Origin: Streptomyces reniochalinae
Lineage (GTDB): Bacteria > Actinomycetota > Actinomycetes > Streptomycetales > Streptomycetaceae
Assembly (NCBI RefSeq): GCF_003323735.1
Contig: NZ_QOIM01000037.1
Coordinates: forward strand, 1 to 64,000
Length of the DNA: 64,000 nt
Reading direction: 5' to 3'
Shown piece after piece: positions 57,107 through 64,000 of the stretch. The notes under the pieces are model-generated. The model was given only the letters and a program-made list of their open reading frames with translations. It searched no databases and was not told the DNA's origin. A program made the translations under genes and the position numbers. The number at the start of each line of letters is the position of its first letter. The first letter of the stretch is position 1.

Positions 57107-57191
57107 CTGCCCCGCCCCTTCGTTCGCGCCCCGCCCCGTGCGGTGCCTTGCGGGGCTGACTATACGGGAGTGATCTTGGGAGCACAAGCCA

Positions 57192-57208
57192 CCTACTCAA
57201 GTAGTAGG
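57192..57208 (-). promoter_or_regulatory. CIR-like operator 10
   Basis: An exact reverse dyad inside longer arms CCACCTACT/AGTAGGTGG. It lies 86 bases upstream of the coiled-coil gene start. Confidence 0.75.
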
Positions 57209-57238
57209 TGGGGGTCACCCGAAAGAGTGACGGAACGC

Positions 57239-57268
57239 AAAAAAGCCCCCTTCCCGAAGGAAGGGGGC
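57239..57268 (-). terminator. rho-independent terminator of dNMP kinase
   Basis: The stem gcccccttcc/ggaagggggc is followed by TTTTTT on the minus strand. It lies nine bases after the kinase stop. Confidence 0.85.
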
Positions 57269-57277
57269 AACGTGCGC

Positions 57278-57835
57278 CTAGCGGCGCTTGACCAGCGAGT
57301 GAGCCTCAGTCTCAAGGTCGAAGAGGGTTCCGCCGTTGATGAGCACCCGGTCAACCGGGAAGTCATCTAGTGCGGTCTCGCTCTCGTGCTCAAGGGTCCC
57401 GGGGTTCCCCGGACGCTGAACGCGAACGAGGGTGAACCCCCGGGCCTTGAGGGCTTCCGCCTCGTTGGGATACCGGCAGTCAGTGACGACTACCGGCATG
57501 TTCCACGTGTCGGCAACGTCCACCTTGTCCATGGCGACGTTTACCCAAAAGTCCGGGTCAAGGTCGCGGACGGTCTGTCCGGCCGTCTGCAACACCCGTC
57601 GAACTTCCGGGTAGTTGTCCTTTGCGTACTCCCAACCCACGTCAGCCACAAGGGACTTGAGGCGCACGTGAACGTTGTACGTGGTCGGGATCACCGGGTT
57701 GAGCCGAAGCGCTACGCCCTTGAGCGGGTCAGCGAATGCGATTCGCGTAAACGCCCAATTGCGAACGAGGAACTTAGCCACGCTGTCCTTTCCGGACCGG
57801 GCCTTTCCTGTCAGCGCGATATTCCGGTAACTCAC
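57278..57835 (-). CDS. deoxynucleoside monophosphate kinase
   Basis: The 185-residue P-loop protein (GKARSGKDS, residues 10-18) has the pattern of phage dNMP kinases: ADPLKGVALR after the P-loop, later VVVTDCRYPNEAEAL. It would phosphorylate dNMPs, completing the ThyX/dCMP deaminase pathway towards dTTP. A promoter element lies 35 bases upstream. Confidence 0.8.
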   Translation of the reverse strand: MSYRNIALTGKARSGKDSVAKFLVRNWAFTRIAFADPLKGVALRLNPVIPTTYNVHVRLKSLVADVGWEYAKDNYPEVRRVLQTAGQTVRDLDPDFWVNVAMDKVDVADTWNMPVVVTDCRYPNEAEALKARGFTLVRVQRPGNPGTLEHESETALDDFPVDRVLINGGTLFDLETEAHSLVKRR

Positions 57836-57869
57836 TGCCGTACCTCCCCGAATGAGTTGGACTCTCTCT

Positions 57870-57894
57870 CATACGGGGAGGGGAACGGATTCCT
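57870..57894 (-). promoter_or_regulatory. phage promoter element copy 6 (weakest match)
   Basis: On the minus strand it reads GGAATCCGTTCCCCTC, two or three changes from the consensus. It lies 35 bases upstream of the dNMP kinase and immediately after the holin-candidate stop. Confidence 0.45.
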
Positions 57895-58075
57895 ACACGC
57901 CTAGCAGAGCGTGAAGCGCACCCATTACGGCGCTTGCCGGGAAGTCCGGCTTAACCGCACTTACCGCAGCGATGACACCGGCAGCAAAGGCAAGAATCGT
58001 CTTCTTGTGACCGGCCACCCATACGAGAGCCGTCCTCACGTAGCCCATGCCGTCCGGCTTGCTGTGCTCGCCCAT
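57893..58075 (-). CDS. holin candidate
   Basis: A 60-residue protein with one long hydrophobic stretch (KTILAFAAGVIAAVSAV) and a second weaker one near the C-terminus. It sits directly downstream of the endolysin gene, the usual place for a holin. Topology of one or two helices would fit; no family signature. Confidence 0.55.
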   Translation of the reverse strand: MGEHSKPDGMGYVRTALVWVAGHKKTILAFAAGVIAAVSAVKPDFPASAVMGALHALLGV

Positions 58076-58188
58076 CCACTGTCACCTTTCCAATCACTCT
58101 GAGTAAAAATTAGGGTCCCGGCCGGCATCGGGTGAACCCGTGCAAAAACGGACACACCCGACACCGCGGGATCTACGGAGAGTTACCC

Positions 58189-59262
58189 TCAGACCTTCGG
58201 GACCTTGAGCGCGTCCCACTGCTTACGACCGGGCCACCCGTCGCAGTACGCGGGGGCGTCACCTAGCTTGCGCTGCCACTTCCGGAAGCTCTCCCGGTCG
58301 GCGTTCGTCCACTGAGAGCCGGGACCGGACTTGTACGCCGAACACCCTTCGGCCACAAGGCGCTTGCCCATGGCCGTAACAATGGGGCTCTTCGGGTTGC
58401 GCTTGAACCAAGCCGCACCGGGGAACGGCTCGTAACCCTTCGGCTTGGGCTTGCTCGCCCCGGGCAGCGTGCCCATGAGCGCCTTTAGGGACGAGGTACC
58501 GGGAACGCCGTCCGCATCCTTTCCGCTGTAGCCCAACGACCGCTGAAAGTCTGCGTAGTTGAGGGTGTCAGCGTCGGACCACGAGGGGCCGGGACCTTCC
58601 GCGTAGTGCTTGCCGTACCCCTTGGCAACGAGAGCCTTACCAACCGCCGTGACGTGGCTGCCCTTTGCGCCGTAGCCGTACTCAAGCCCGCCAATCGTCA
58701 CCTTGTAGCGAGCGACGGACGGGGACGAGGTGGAAGGGGCCGAAGAGCCGCCGGACGAGGTGGCACCCCACTTCGGGTCAGCGGACACAATGCCGCCCGG
58801 GTAATCGGGGTATCCGTAGCCGTACACGTACGAGTCACGGCGCTGACGAGTCCGCAGATAAACGCCGTCCCCTTCGGCGCTCCCGTTCGTGTTCGTGTTT
58901 CCTTCCACGGTCGTAATCGTGTTCGCGTCGAAAGCGACCACTAGGCCAGTGTGCGAGCCACCGCCCGAACCGTAGAAAACCTGAGCACCAACGGCGGGGT
59001 ACTCCGAGAACCGGCCACGCTGCTTGAACCAAGAGACGCCGGTTAGGCAAGAGGCAGTACACGGAAAGAGATTCGCGGCACCCGCCTTGTACGCGACCCA
59101 CGAAACGAAGGTTGCGCACCATGCCTGATAGTTGGACCAACCAAGGGTGGGAGTCTCCTTGGAATACTTCTGATCATTGTTCCAATGGCCGTTGGAATAC
59201 CCCTCGTGGGTTCCAACCTCACCCTTGGCAATCTTGATGACGCTCTCAGGCGTAACGGTCAT
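58189..59262 (-). CDS. endolysin with CHAP domain and two binding repeats
   Basis: ATG 59262 (TVTPESVIKIAKG) is used. The 357-residue protein has a CHAP-type amidase/endopeptidase domain (residues 1-150, catalytic Cys49 in AWCATFVSW, His104 in GGSHTGLVV). A Ser/Gly linker and two similar peptidoglycan-binding modules (about 190-250 and 275-357, pattern KGSHVTAVGKALVAKG / PIVTAMGKRLVAEG) follow. It degrades the host wall at the end of the lytic cycle. Confidence 0.85.
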   Translation of the reverse strand: MTVTPESVIKIAKGEVGTHEGYSNGHWNNDQKYSKETPTLGWSNYQAWCATFVSWVAYKAGAANLFPCTASCLTGVSWFKQRGRFSEYPAVGAQVFYGSGGGSHTGLVVAFDANTITTVEGNTNTNGSAEGDGVYLRTRQRRDSYVYGYGYPDYPGGIVSADPKWGATSSGGSSAPSTSSPSVARYKVTIGGLEYGYGAKGSHVTAVGKALVAKGYGKHYAEGPGPSWSDADTLNYADFQRSLGYSGKDADGVPGTSSLKALMGTLPGASKPKPKGYEPFPGAAWFKRNPKSPIVTAMGKRLVAEGCSAYKSGPGSQWTNADRESFRKWQRKLGDAPAYCDGWPGRKQWDALKVPKV

Positions 59263-59291
59263 GCGTCCTGTCTCCAATCGGGAACAACAAA

Positions 59292-59321
59292 GCCCCGCCC
59301 GGAAGTCGGCCCGGACGGGGC
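59292..59321 (-). terminator. terminator after the tail operon
   Basis: The stem gccccgcccgg / ccggacggggc has T-rich sequence (ctttgttgtt) following on the minus strand. It lies between the tail fibre stop and the endolysin start. Confidence 0.7.
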
Positions 59322-59326
59322 AGGGT

Positions 59327-59343
59327 CCTACTACTTGAGTAGG
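59327..59343 (+). promoter_or_regulatory. CIR-like operator 11
   Basis: An exact dyad between the tail fibre and endolysin genes, beside the terminator. It marks the late/lysis boundary. Confidence 0.75.
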
Positions 59344-59348
59344 TGGTG

Positions 59349-60854
59349 TTACACGAGCGCGAGCGCCATAACCGGCCGGTCATGGTCGATTAGCCCCGCA
59401 CTCTGGTTGGCGGTGGTCGGTAGGCTGGACTGAGAATCCAAGTACCACGAGCGCGCGAACGTGGACCCAAGGAAAAAGTTCTCAGGGGCCCAACCATCGT
59501 TAGCTAGGTGGTGGTACCCGAAGTCAGTCCCACCGCCCGCCGTCTGTAGCCATGCGGCCCAATAGCGCCCGGGTGCAAGCGTTACGGTGCTCGTGAGCTT
59601 GACCGGAACCGCGCCGAAGTGGTTTGCCGTCATCTGCGACGGGGACCCGCTGAGCTGTCCAGCGGACGGGGGAGAAACGGCGGAAGTCATCCGGGACACA
59701 GATGCGCCGGTCTCACGGTAGATGCCGCAAAGAACCTTGTACGCAGCAATGCCACCGTAGCCACGGGCGAACATGACCACGGCGTTTATTTGCGTGCTCT
59801 CAGTGATGTTGAAACCCTGCATAAACACGCGACCAACACGGGTGTACTTAACCGCAGATGCGGCATAGCCAATGGTGGCCGCAGGGTCAACAGACCATGC
59901 AGCAAAGCCGAGAGCATCCGGGGTCCACATGTTCTTAGCGCCACCACCACTCAGGGCGGGAAGCTGAGACGTGGGAACCTTCCCCGATCCGTCCAGCGAC
60001 GCAACACCGTTCGTCGCGCCCCTAGTTGAGGCAGCAAGCGCGCTCACGTCAGCGGCGGTAAGCGTCACGGTGGGGCCGGACTTGCCGTTCACCGAAGTTA
60101 CGGCGTCCGGGTCCGCCATGGCCGGTAGCTGAGACGTGGGCACCTTCCCCGAACTGTCCAGCGACGCAACGCCGTTGGCCGCTCCCACGGCGTCCAGCGC
60201 CACCGCCTCAACGTCCGCAGCATCTAGCACCACGTCCGGCCCGGGGTCACCGTTCACGGTGTTTACGGAACCGTCCCCCGGATCACCCTTGGGCCCCTGA
60301 GGGCCGGTCTCGCCGGTCTCGCCCTTGTCACCCTTCGGCCCCTGAGGGCCGGTCTCGCCGGTCTCGCCCTTGAGACCCTGGGGGCCCGTGTCTCCGGTCT
60401 CGCCCTTGTCCCCCTTCGGGCCAACCGGCCCGGTCTCACCCTGGGGGCCCTGAGGGCCGGTCTCACCCTGAGGCCCGGGAACGGGAACGTAGTTGGGAGT
60501 CAGCGGGTCGGCAGGCGCAATGTCGGCTAGGTCAACGTCCGGCGTATCGCTAGGCAGTAGAGCCGCGTACTTACGATTCCGGCGGACACCATCGAGCTTT
60601 TCGCGGACGACGTAAGCCCAATCCGTGGGGTTCATGTCGGCGTTGTCCGTGGCCGGTAGCACCACCTCAAACGAACCATCCTCGTCAAGGATGGCAACGA
60701 GGGGGCCCGCAATGAAAAGGTCCGCACCGGGGAAGGTGATAAGCGACGGGGGCGCGAACTCGACAGAGCCCGTAAGGGGGGTGCCATCCGGCATGAGATA
60801 CCGACCGGATACATGCACGGTGGCAATGCTTGCCGGAAATAGGTTTTCGTCCAT
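59349..60854 (-). CDS. tail fibre / receptor-binding protein with collagen-like repeat
   Basis: The 501-residue protein has an N-terminal beta domain (to ~115). A collagen-type run of GXY triplets follows (about 120-180, units such as GPQGPKGDKGETG), then two repeats of LDSSGKVPTSQLPA (about 235 and 285) flanking strands. The C-terminal domain (330-501) looks like a lectin-type sandwich. Collagen-like triple helices are known stalks in phage tail fibres. It probably recognises the host surface. Confidence 0.75.
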   Translation of the reverse strand: MDENLFPASIATVHVSGRYLMPDGTPLTGSVEFAPPSLITFPGADLFIAGPLVAILDEDGSFEVVLPATDNADMNPTDWAYVVREKLDGVRRNRKYAALLPSDTPDVDLADIAPADPLTPNYVPVPGPQGETGPQGPQGETGPVGPKGDKGETGDTGPQGLKGETGETGPQGPKGDKGETGETGPQGPKGDPGDGSVNTVNGDPGPDVVLDAADVEAVALDAVGAANGVASLDSSGKVPTSQLPAMADPDAVTSVNGKSGPTVTLTAADVSALAASTRGATNGVASLDGSGKVPTSQLPALSGGGAKNMWTPDALGFAAWSVDPAATIGYAASAVKYTRVGRVFMQGFNITESTQINAVVMFARGYGGIAAYKVLCGIYRETGASVSRMTSAVSPPSAGQLSGSPSQMTANHFGAVPVKLTSTVTLAPGRYWAAWLQTAGGGTDFGYHHLANDGWAPENFFLGSTFARSWYLDSQSSLPTTANQSAGLIDHDRPVMALALV

Positions 60855-61144
60855 TAGGCGTCTCCCCCTAGTAGCGTGTCGATGTGCTCGCGTAGTTCGC
60901 GGTTCTCAGCGCGTAGTTCCCGAACCTCGTCCCGTAGTTCGGCGTTCTCGTTCCGCAGTGACCGAACCTCAGTGATTAGGGTTTCTAGGTCTTCCGAGAG
61001 CCGCACGGCCCGGACCTTTTGCGCCTCGTACTCTTCGCGCCACGTGTTCCGTGAGCCGGTCCGCACGCGCTGATAGAGCAGAGCGAAAGCGAGGATTGCC
61101 GCCCCCACAACTTCGGTGGTCCCCGCTAGTTCAGATATGGCCAT
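60854..61144 (-). CDS. membrane-anchored coiled-coil phage protein
   Basis: ATG 61144 (AISELAGTTEVVGAAILAF) starts a 96-residue protein with one hydrophobic segment (10-28) and a long charged coiled coil (45-92). Its stop overlaps the tail fibre start. It could be a lysis accessory or membrane anchor. No family recognised. Confidence 0.6.
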   Translation of the reverse strand: MAISELAGTTEVVGAAILAFALLYQRVRTGSRNTWREEYEAQKVRAVRLSEDLETLITEVRSLRNENAELRDEVRELRAENRELREHIDTLLGGDA

Positions 61145-61962
61145 TAGTTGTTGTAGTCCTCGGTGGGGTCCGGGTCTCGCAGGAACTTCCCGTTGGTGCC
61201 ACGCCAACGCCAATGCCCCATGGTGGAAGCGGTCGGCAGCCGGTCAGCGGGGAGACCAACGCAGTAGTGCATGTTCGAGACGTTGTAAGAGCCGTCCCAC
61301 GGGCTCAGGTTGTCCGGGTCCGGGACGGTGGTCCAGCCAAGCCCGGTGTTCGGTCGCTTTTCCGAGAGAACGGCCGTGGCGTAATCCTCGTTGTTCGGCA
61401 TCTTGAGCGCGCCACCGTCCGGGGAAGCCACGTTCTCTCGCTTGGTAAACCCGTACACCTGCAAGTGGTTGTGAGCGTCAGCGGTCGGCCCCTTGGCGTA
61501 ACGGTGCTGTAGCTCAATGGTGTAAATGGTGGTGTCGTCCGCGTAATCCCAACCGAACGGGATTTGATGAATCCACCTGATGTAGACCTCACCAAGCGCC
61601 CGGGAGCTGTAGCCCGATAGCTGAATGGTGGACGAGGCGGAAACGCACACCTTCTTACCAATGTCGAAATCATGCTTGAACGCTGCAAGCCTGACTTCCG
61701 CCTCAGAGCGACCGGTAATCAGCCGGTCGGTAATGAACTTGCATTCCACCCGGTCAAAGACCATGCCGGTTACGTTGGCGATTCCGCAGGAAGACCACAC
61801 GTTCCCGGATACCTTGCCGCGCCCGATAGCTGACCACTCAACGGACGGGTACCGGTCAAACTTGGTGAGCGTGGCGGGCTTCCGCTCAAGCGAAGTGATC
61901 CGGCGCTTAAGGTCCGCTAGTTCGTTGGTGAGTGAGGGCGGAAGCGCGTTGATGCTACCCAA
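61144..61962 (-). CDS. minor tail protein
   Basis: The 272-residue protein has a short coiled coil near the start (LTNELADLKRRITSLERKPA) and then beta-rich sequence with aromatic residues. It overlaps the preceding gene by eight bases and abuts the next. Position in the tail module supports a minor tail or baseplate role. Confidence 0.65.
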   Translation of the reverse strand: MGSINALPPSLTNELADLKRRITSLERKPATLTKFDRYPSVEWSAIGRGKVSGNVWSSCGIANVTGMVFDRVECKFITDRLITGRSEAEVRLAAFKHDFDIGKKVCVSASSTIQLSGYSSRALGEVYIRWIHQIPFGWDYADDTTIYTIELQHRYAKGPTADAHNHLQVYGFTKRENVASPDGGALKMPNNEDYATAVLSEKRPNTGLGWTTVPDPDNLSPWDGSYNVSNMHYCVGLPADRLPTASTMGHWRWRGTNGKFLRDPDPTEDYNN

Positions 61963-63013
61963 AGCTAAAAACCTCCCGGTTGGCTAGAGAAAGGGTCGTG
62001 ACCTCAACGCCGTTGGCGTTCACGTCAACCTTTCGTTCGGTCACCACGAAATCCGCATACAGCGCCACGTAACCCGCGTCAGCCTCAACGACCCCGGCAT
62101 ACCCGGGGACGAACGAAGTTGGGTCATACAAGCCCGGGTAGAGCGTCAGCGAAGGAATGGCGACCGGAGCACGGCCAATAGTGATGAGCGCGGACGCCTT
62201 GTCTGTGAGCGTCTGCGTTTCCTTAACGTCGTTGAACGAGACCACTACGCGCTTAGTCGGCATGTCTTCCCGTAGGTCATCGTTCGCGACAATGCCAACG
62301 AGGTTGTCACCGTTACCCGGGTCAGCGCCGACCGTGTAAGCGTCCGTAGCAAGCTGTGAGCCGTCGTAATCAACCTTCGTCACGTTGCAATTCGTGCCGT
62401 GGACGAGAGAGAACGGCAGCGGGTTTTCCCCGCTCGTGTACTTGAGGAACCGGTTACCGAACCGCTTGCCCGGCTCAGCCCAATAGGTGGCGTACCGGAA
62501 GTTGAACCCGCCGTCCTCTTCGGCAAGCTCTTGAATAGCTTCGGCAACAACCTTGAATTCCGAACGCGTCCACGTCCGGGAACGGATACGGCCGGAAGTC
62601 GTTATGTAACTCGTATCCGTCCCAATGCCGTTCTCTGCGCAAGCATCAATCCACGCGCGAAGTAGCGTGCCCTGATCACCCTTGCCGTTGTAGCCCGTGG
62701 TGAACGCACGGCACTTGTAGTAGCTGTGCCACCCGGAAGCGTTCAGCGTGAGTGTCTGCGCTGAAAGGTCAGCGCTCAAGGTCCACACGAGCCCGCCCCA
62801 AACCGGCTCACCGTTCCTCAGAATGACGAGCGCGGACGAGATGGGGGAAAGGGTCACCGGGTCCGCCTCAGGCGCGTACAGCGGCATTACAACCGTTGCC
62901 GCGCCGTCAGCGTTCAGCGTGTCCGTGTACGAGATCGAAGCGGCAGGCAGTACCGCCCGTACCCTTCCCGTCCGGGGGTCGGCGTGGACTACCTCATACG
63001 ATGCGGCAGCCAT
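61955..63013 (-). CDS. minor tail protein (Gp37-like)
   Basis: The 352-residue protein resembles siphovirus tail proteins of the ReqiPepy6 Gp37 type: an N-terminal barrel (VVHADPRTGRVRAVLPAASI), the LVWTLSADLSAQTLTLNASG turn and a C-terminal barrel (ERKVDVNANGVEVTTLSL). It probably forms part of the distal tail complex. Confidence 0.65.
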   Translation of the reverse strand: MAAASYEVVHADPRTGRVRAVLPAASISYTDTLNADGAATVVMPLYAPEADPVTLSPISSALVILRNGEPVWGGLVWTLSADLSAQTLTLNASGWHSYYKCRAFTTGYNGKGDQGTLLRAWIDACAENGIGTDTSYITTSGRIRSRTWTRSEFKVVAEAIQELAEEDGGFNFRYATYWAEPGKRFGNRFLKYTSGENPLPFSLVHGTNCNVTKVDYDGSQLATDAYTVGADPGNGDNLVGIVANDDLREDMPTKRVVVSFNDVKETQTLTDKASALITIGRAPVAIPSLTLYPGLYDPTSFVPGYAGVVEADAGYVALYADFVVTERKVDVNANGVEVTTLSLANREVFSFG

Positions 63014-63024
63014 GCCCCACCCCC

Positions 63025-64000
63025 TTAGCTATTCGTGTTCCATGGCGACTTAGAGAACTGCTCGTTGCAGTAGAGATTGGCAATCACGCCATCACTGCCG
63101 TACTCGATCTGTCCGGAAGTCATGAGCGCGATACGGCCCGTGCCACCGGCCGAAGTGGAACCGTAGGTCTGACCCGAAGCGCCGTAAGTGTTCTGCGTAG
63201 GGCGGGAAACCTGATCCGGCACCCGGGCTAGTAGTACGAGCGTTTCTAGATCCTTGGACGGAGAAAGGGAAAGCTGTCCGGACAGCTCCCATTCCGTGGA
63301 ACTCTCCCGGATATAGAGATCACCGGTAACGGTGATATTCGTTCCATCCTTGGCAGCGACATTCTGAGGCGTGCACTTGAACCACGGCCCCGGGTCCGTG
63401 GTGTACCACTTACCGGCAGCCGTGCGCGTCCACCGCTGGTTATTGCTCATGCAATAGACCGTGGCCCCATGCCGGAAGCCGGACGCGTCCGGTAGCTCTC
63501 CCGCCCAATCGACAGCGAAGACACCCGGACCGGGAATCAGCATTTGGTCTCGGTACTGGCCCGTGTAGCGGGTCGGTGTGCCGGTGAACGTAAGTGAGTT
63601 CTTAGGCACGTCCACCCAACACAGAGCGATGGACTTAGCCGGACGAGCCGGGGCAGTTGGGCTAGCTGCCGGTGTGCCGGTCGCAATCTTGATTTCCGGT
63701 CCGGTGCTCGTCATCTGTAGATAGACGAGATCCCGACGAGGGTTAGCCGTGCTTGCGGTGGCTACGTCCACGTAGCTAGTCGCGGTGGTCTCAACCGCGT
63801 AGTACCCGCCCACCCCGTCATAAATGAATGCCTTACCGGGGTTCACCTTTACCGTGCGGTCATCCGTGTTGGACGAGATAGAGAAACCGCCACCGGACGT
63901 GATCAGATGCGCGCCGGACGAGTCGCCTAGCCACAGCTTGTTGAACCGGGTTAGATCCTCTTCGCCGTAGGTCGAACCCTCTTGAAAGTACGTGTAGTTA
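63025..64000 (-). CDS. phage tail protein, C-terminal part (continues off the right edge)
   Basis: The frame ending at 63025 is open through base 64000, so about 325 residues are visible and the start lies to the right. An apparent GTG start at 63846 is only an internal codon: upstream sequence (LWLGDSSGAHLITSGGGF) continues in frame. It has beta-rich repeats with Asn/Gly turns, like phage appendage proteins. Next upstream of the minor tail gene. Confidence 0.7.
   Translation of the reverse strand, partial: NYTYFQEGSTYGEEDLTRFNKLWLGDSSGAHLITSGGGFSISSNTDDRTVKVNPGKAFIYDGVGGYYAVETTATSYVDVATASTANPRRDLVYLQMTSTGPEIKIATGTPAASPTAPARPAKSIALCWVDVPKNSLTFTGTPTRYTGQYRDQMLIPGPGVFAVDWAGELPDASGFRHGATVYCMSNNQRWTRTAAGKWYTTDPGPWFKCTPQNVAAKDGTNITVTGDLYIRESSTEWELSGQLSLSPSKDLETLVLLARVPDQVSRPTQNTYGASGQTYGSTSAGGTGRIALMTSGQIEYGSDGVIANLYCNEQFSKSPWNTNS

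Larger units (their letters stand above)
38435..64000 (-). mobile_element. Streptomyces temperate siphophage prophage (phiC31/R4-like), partial
   Basis: All genes run on the minus strand and code for tail, lysis, replication and nucleotide-metabolism functions. The intergenic gaps carry repeated operator-like dyads. GC content is lower than in the chromosome on the left, and the left edge truncates an acyl-CoA synthetase. Terminase, capsid, repressor and integrase are not in view and should lie beyond 64000. Gene content and the repeat system resemble phiC31/R4 relatives; a named genus cannot be assigned from this alone. Confidence 0.85.

Noticed and set aside
40973..59343. CRISPR array made of the repeated 17-bp element
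   Set aside because: Copies are kilobases apart, occur in both orientations and lie between genes; there are no regular spacers or cas genes.
63025..63846. Complete tail gene starting at GTG 63846
   Set aside because: The frame continues without a stop to base 64000, so this is an internal codon of a longer gene.

Overview
The window is high-GC actinobacterial DNA, almost certainly Streptomyces. Genes are dense, GTG and TTG starts are common, and the centre carries a tandem SigB-type sigma pair, an SSI-type protease inhibitor and the DUF2637/TraB transfer genes of actinomycete conjugative elements. It has three parts.

(1) 1-13297 is an incomplete actinomycete integrative and conjugative element (AICE). 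An IS3-family remnant sits at the left edge. Then come a minus-strand transfer block (small membrane and zinc-ribbon proteins, a TraB/FtsK-type translocase, a DUF2637 spread-type protein), two GntR regulators, and a cargo segment. The cargo holds an XRE/TPR regulator, a RibD-C reductase, and a visibly AT-richer pair consisting of an unknown protein and a membrane pentapeptide-repeat protein. A run of small overlapping ORFs follows. The element ends in a copy of the 3' part of a tRNA-Ser(CGA) gene (13242-13297), which is the attachment-site duplication. No integrase, excisionase or replication gene is visible, so they must lie left of the window or be missing.

(2) 13298-38434 is ordinary chromosome: MerR/MBL, an F420-type PPOX protein, lipoproteins, a GT4 glycosyltransferase, an NADP oxidoreductase, two sigma factors in tandem (sigF/sigN-like), a MarR-MFS-YceI cluster, TetR, an orphan winged-helix protein, tRNA-Arg(ACG), tRNA-Ser(GCT), an SSI inhibitor and a 1652-residue hybrid PAS protein whose kinase core looks catalytically dead. 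The part ends in the broken 3' end of an acyl-CoA synthetase gene.

(3) 38435-64000 is a prophage inserted in that acyl-CoA synthetase gene and running off the right edge, with every gene on the minus strand. Read from 64000 downwards it gives minor tail proteins, a collagen-like tail fibre, endolysin, a holin candidate, then a long early region. The early region carries dNMP kinase, a coiled-coil protein, a RecB-type exonuclease, a recombination directionality factor candidate, a PD-(D/E)XK nuclease, primase-helicase, family A DNA polymerase, a sigma-like protein, ThyX and dCMP deaminase. At the attachment end are small genes and an RsbW-like ATPase. The layout resembles the phiC31/R4 group of Streptomyces phages.

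The most interesting material is the prophage control system. Eleven near-identical 17-bp inverted repeats (CCTACTACTTGAGTAGG or its reverse) punctuate the intergenic gaps; several are nested inside terminator-like hairpins. Separately, six copies of an unrelated element (GGAATCCCTTSCNCTCNAG, minus strand) stand just upstream of early genes, including the gene for the sigma-like protein. Together they suggest a repressor/stoperator network plus a phage-specific promoter class.
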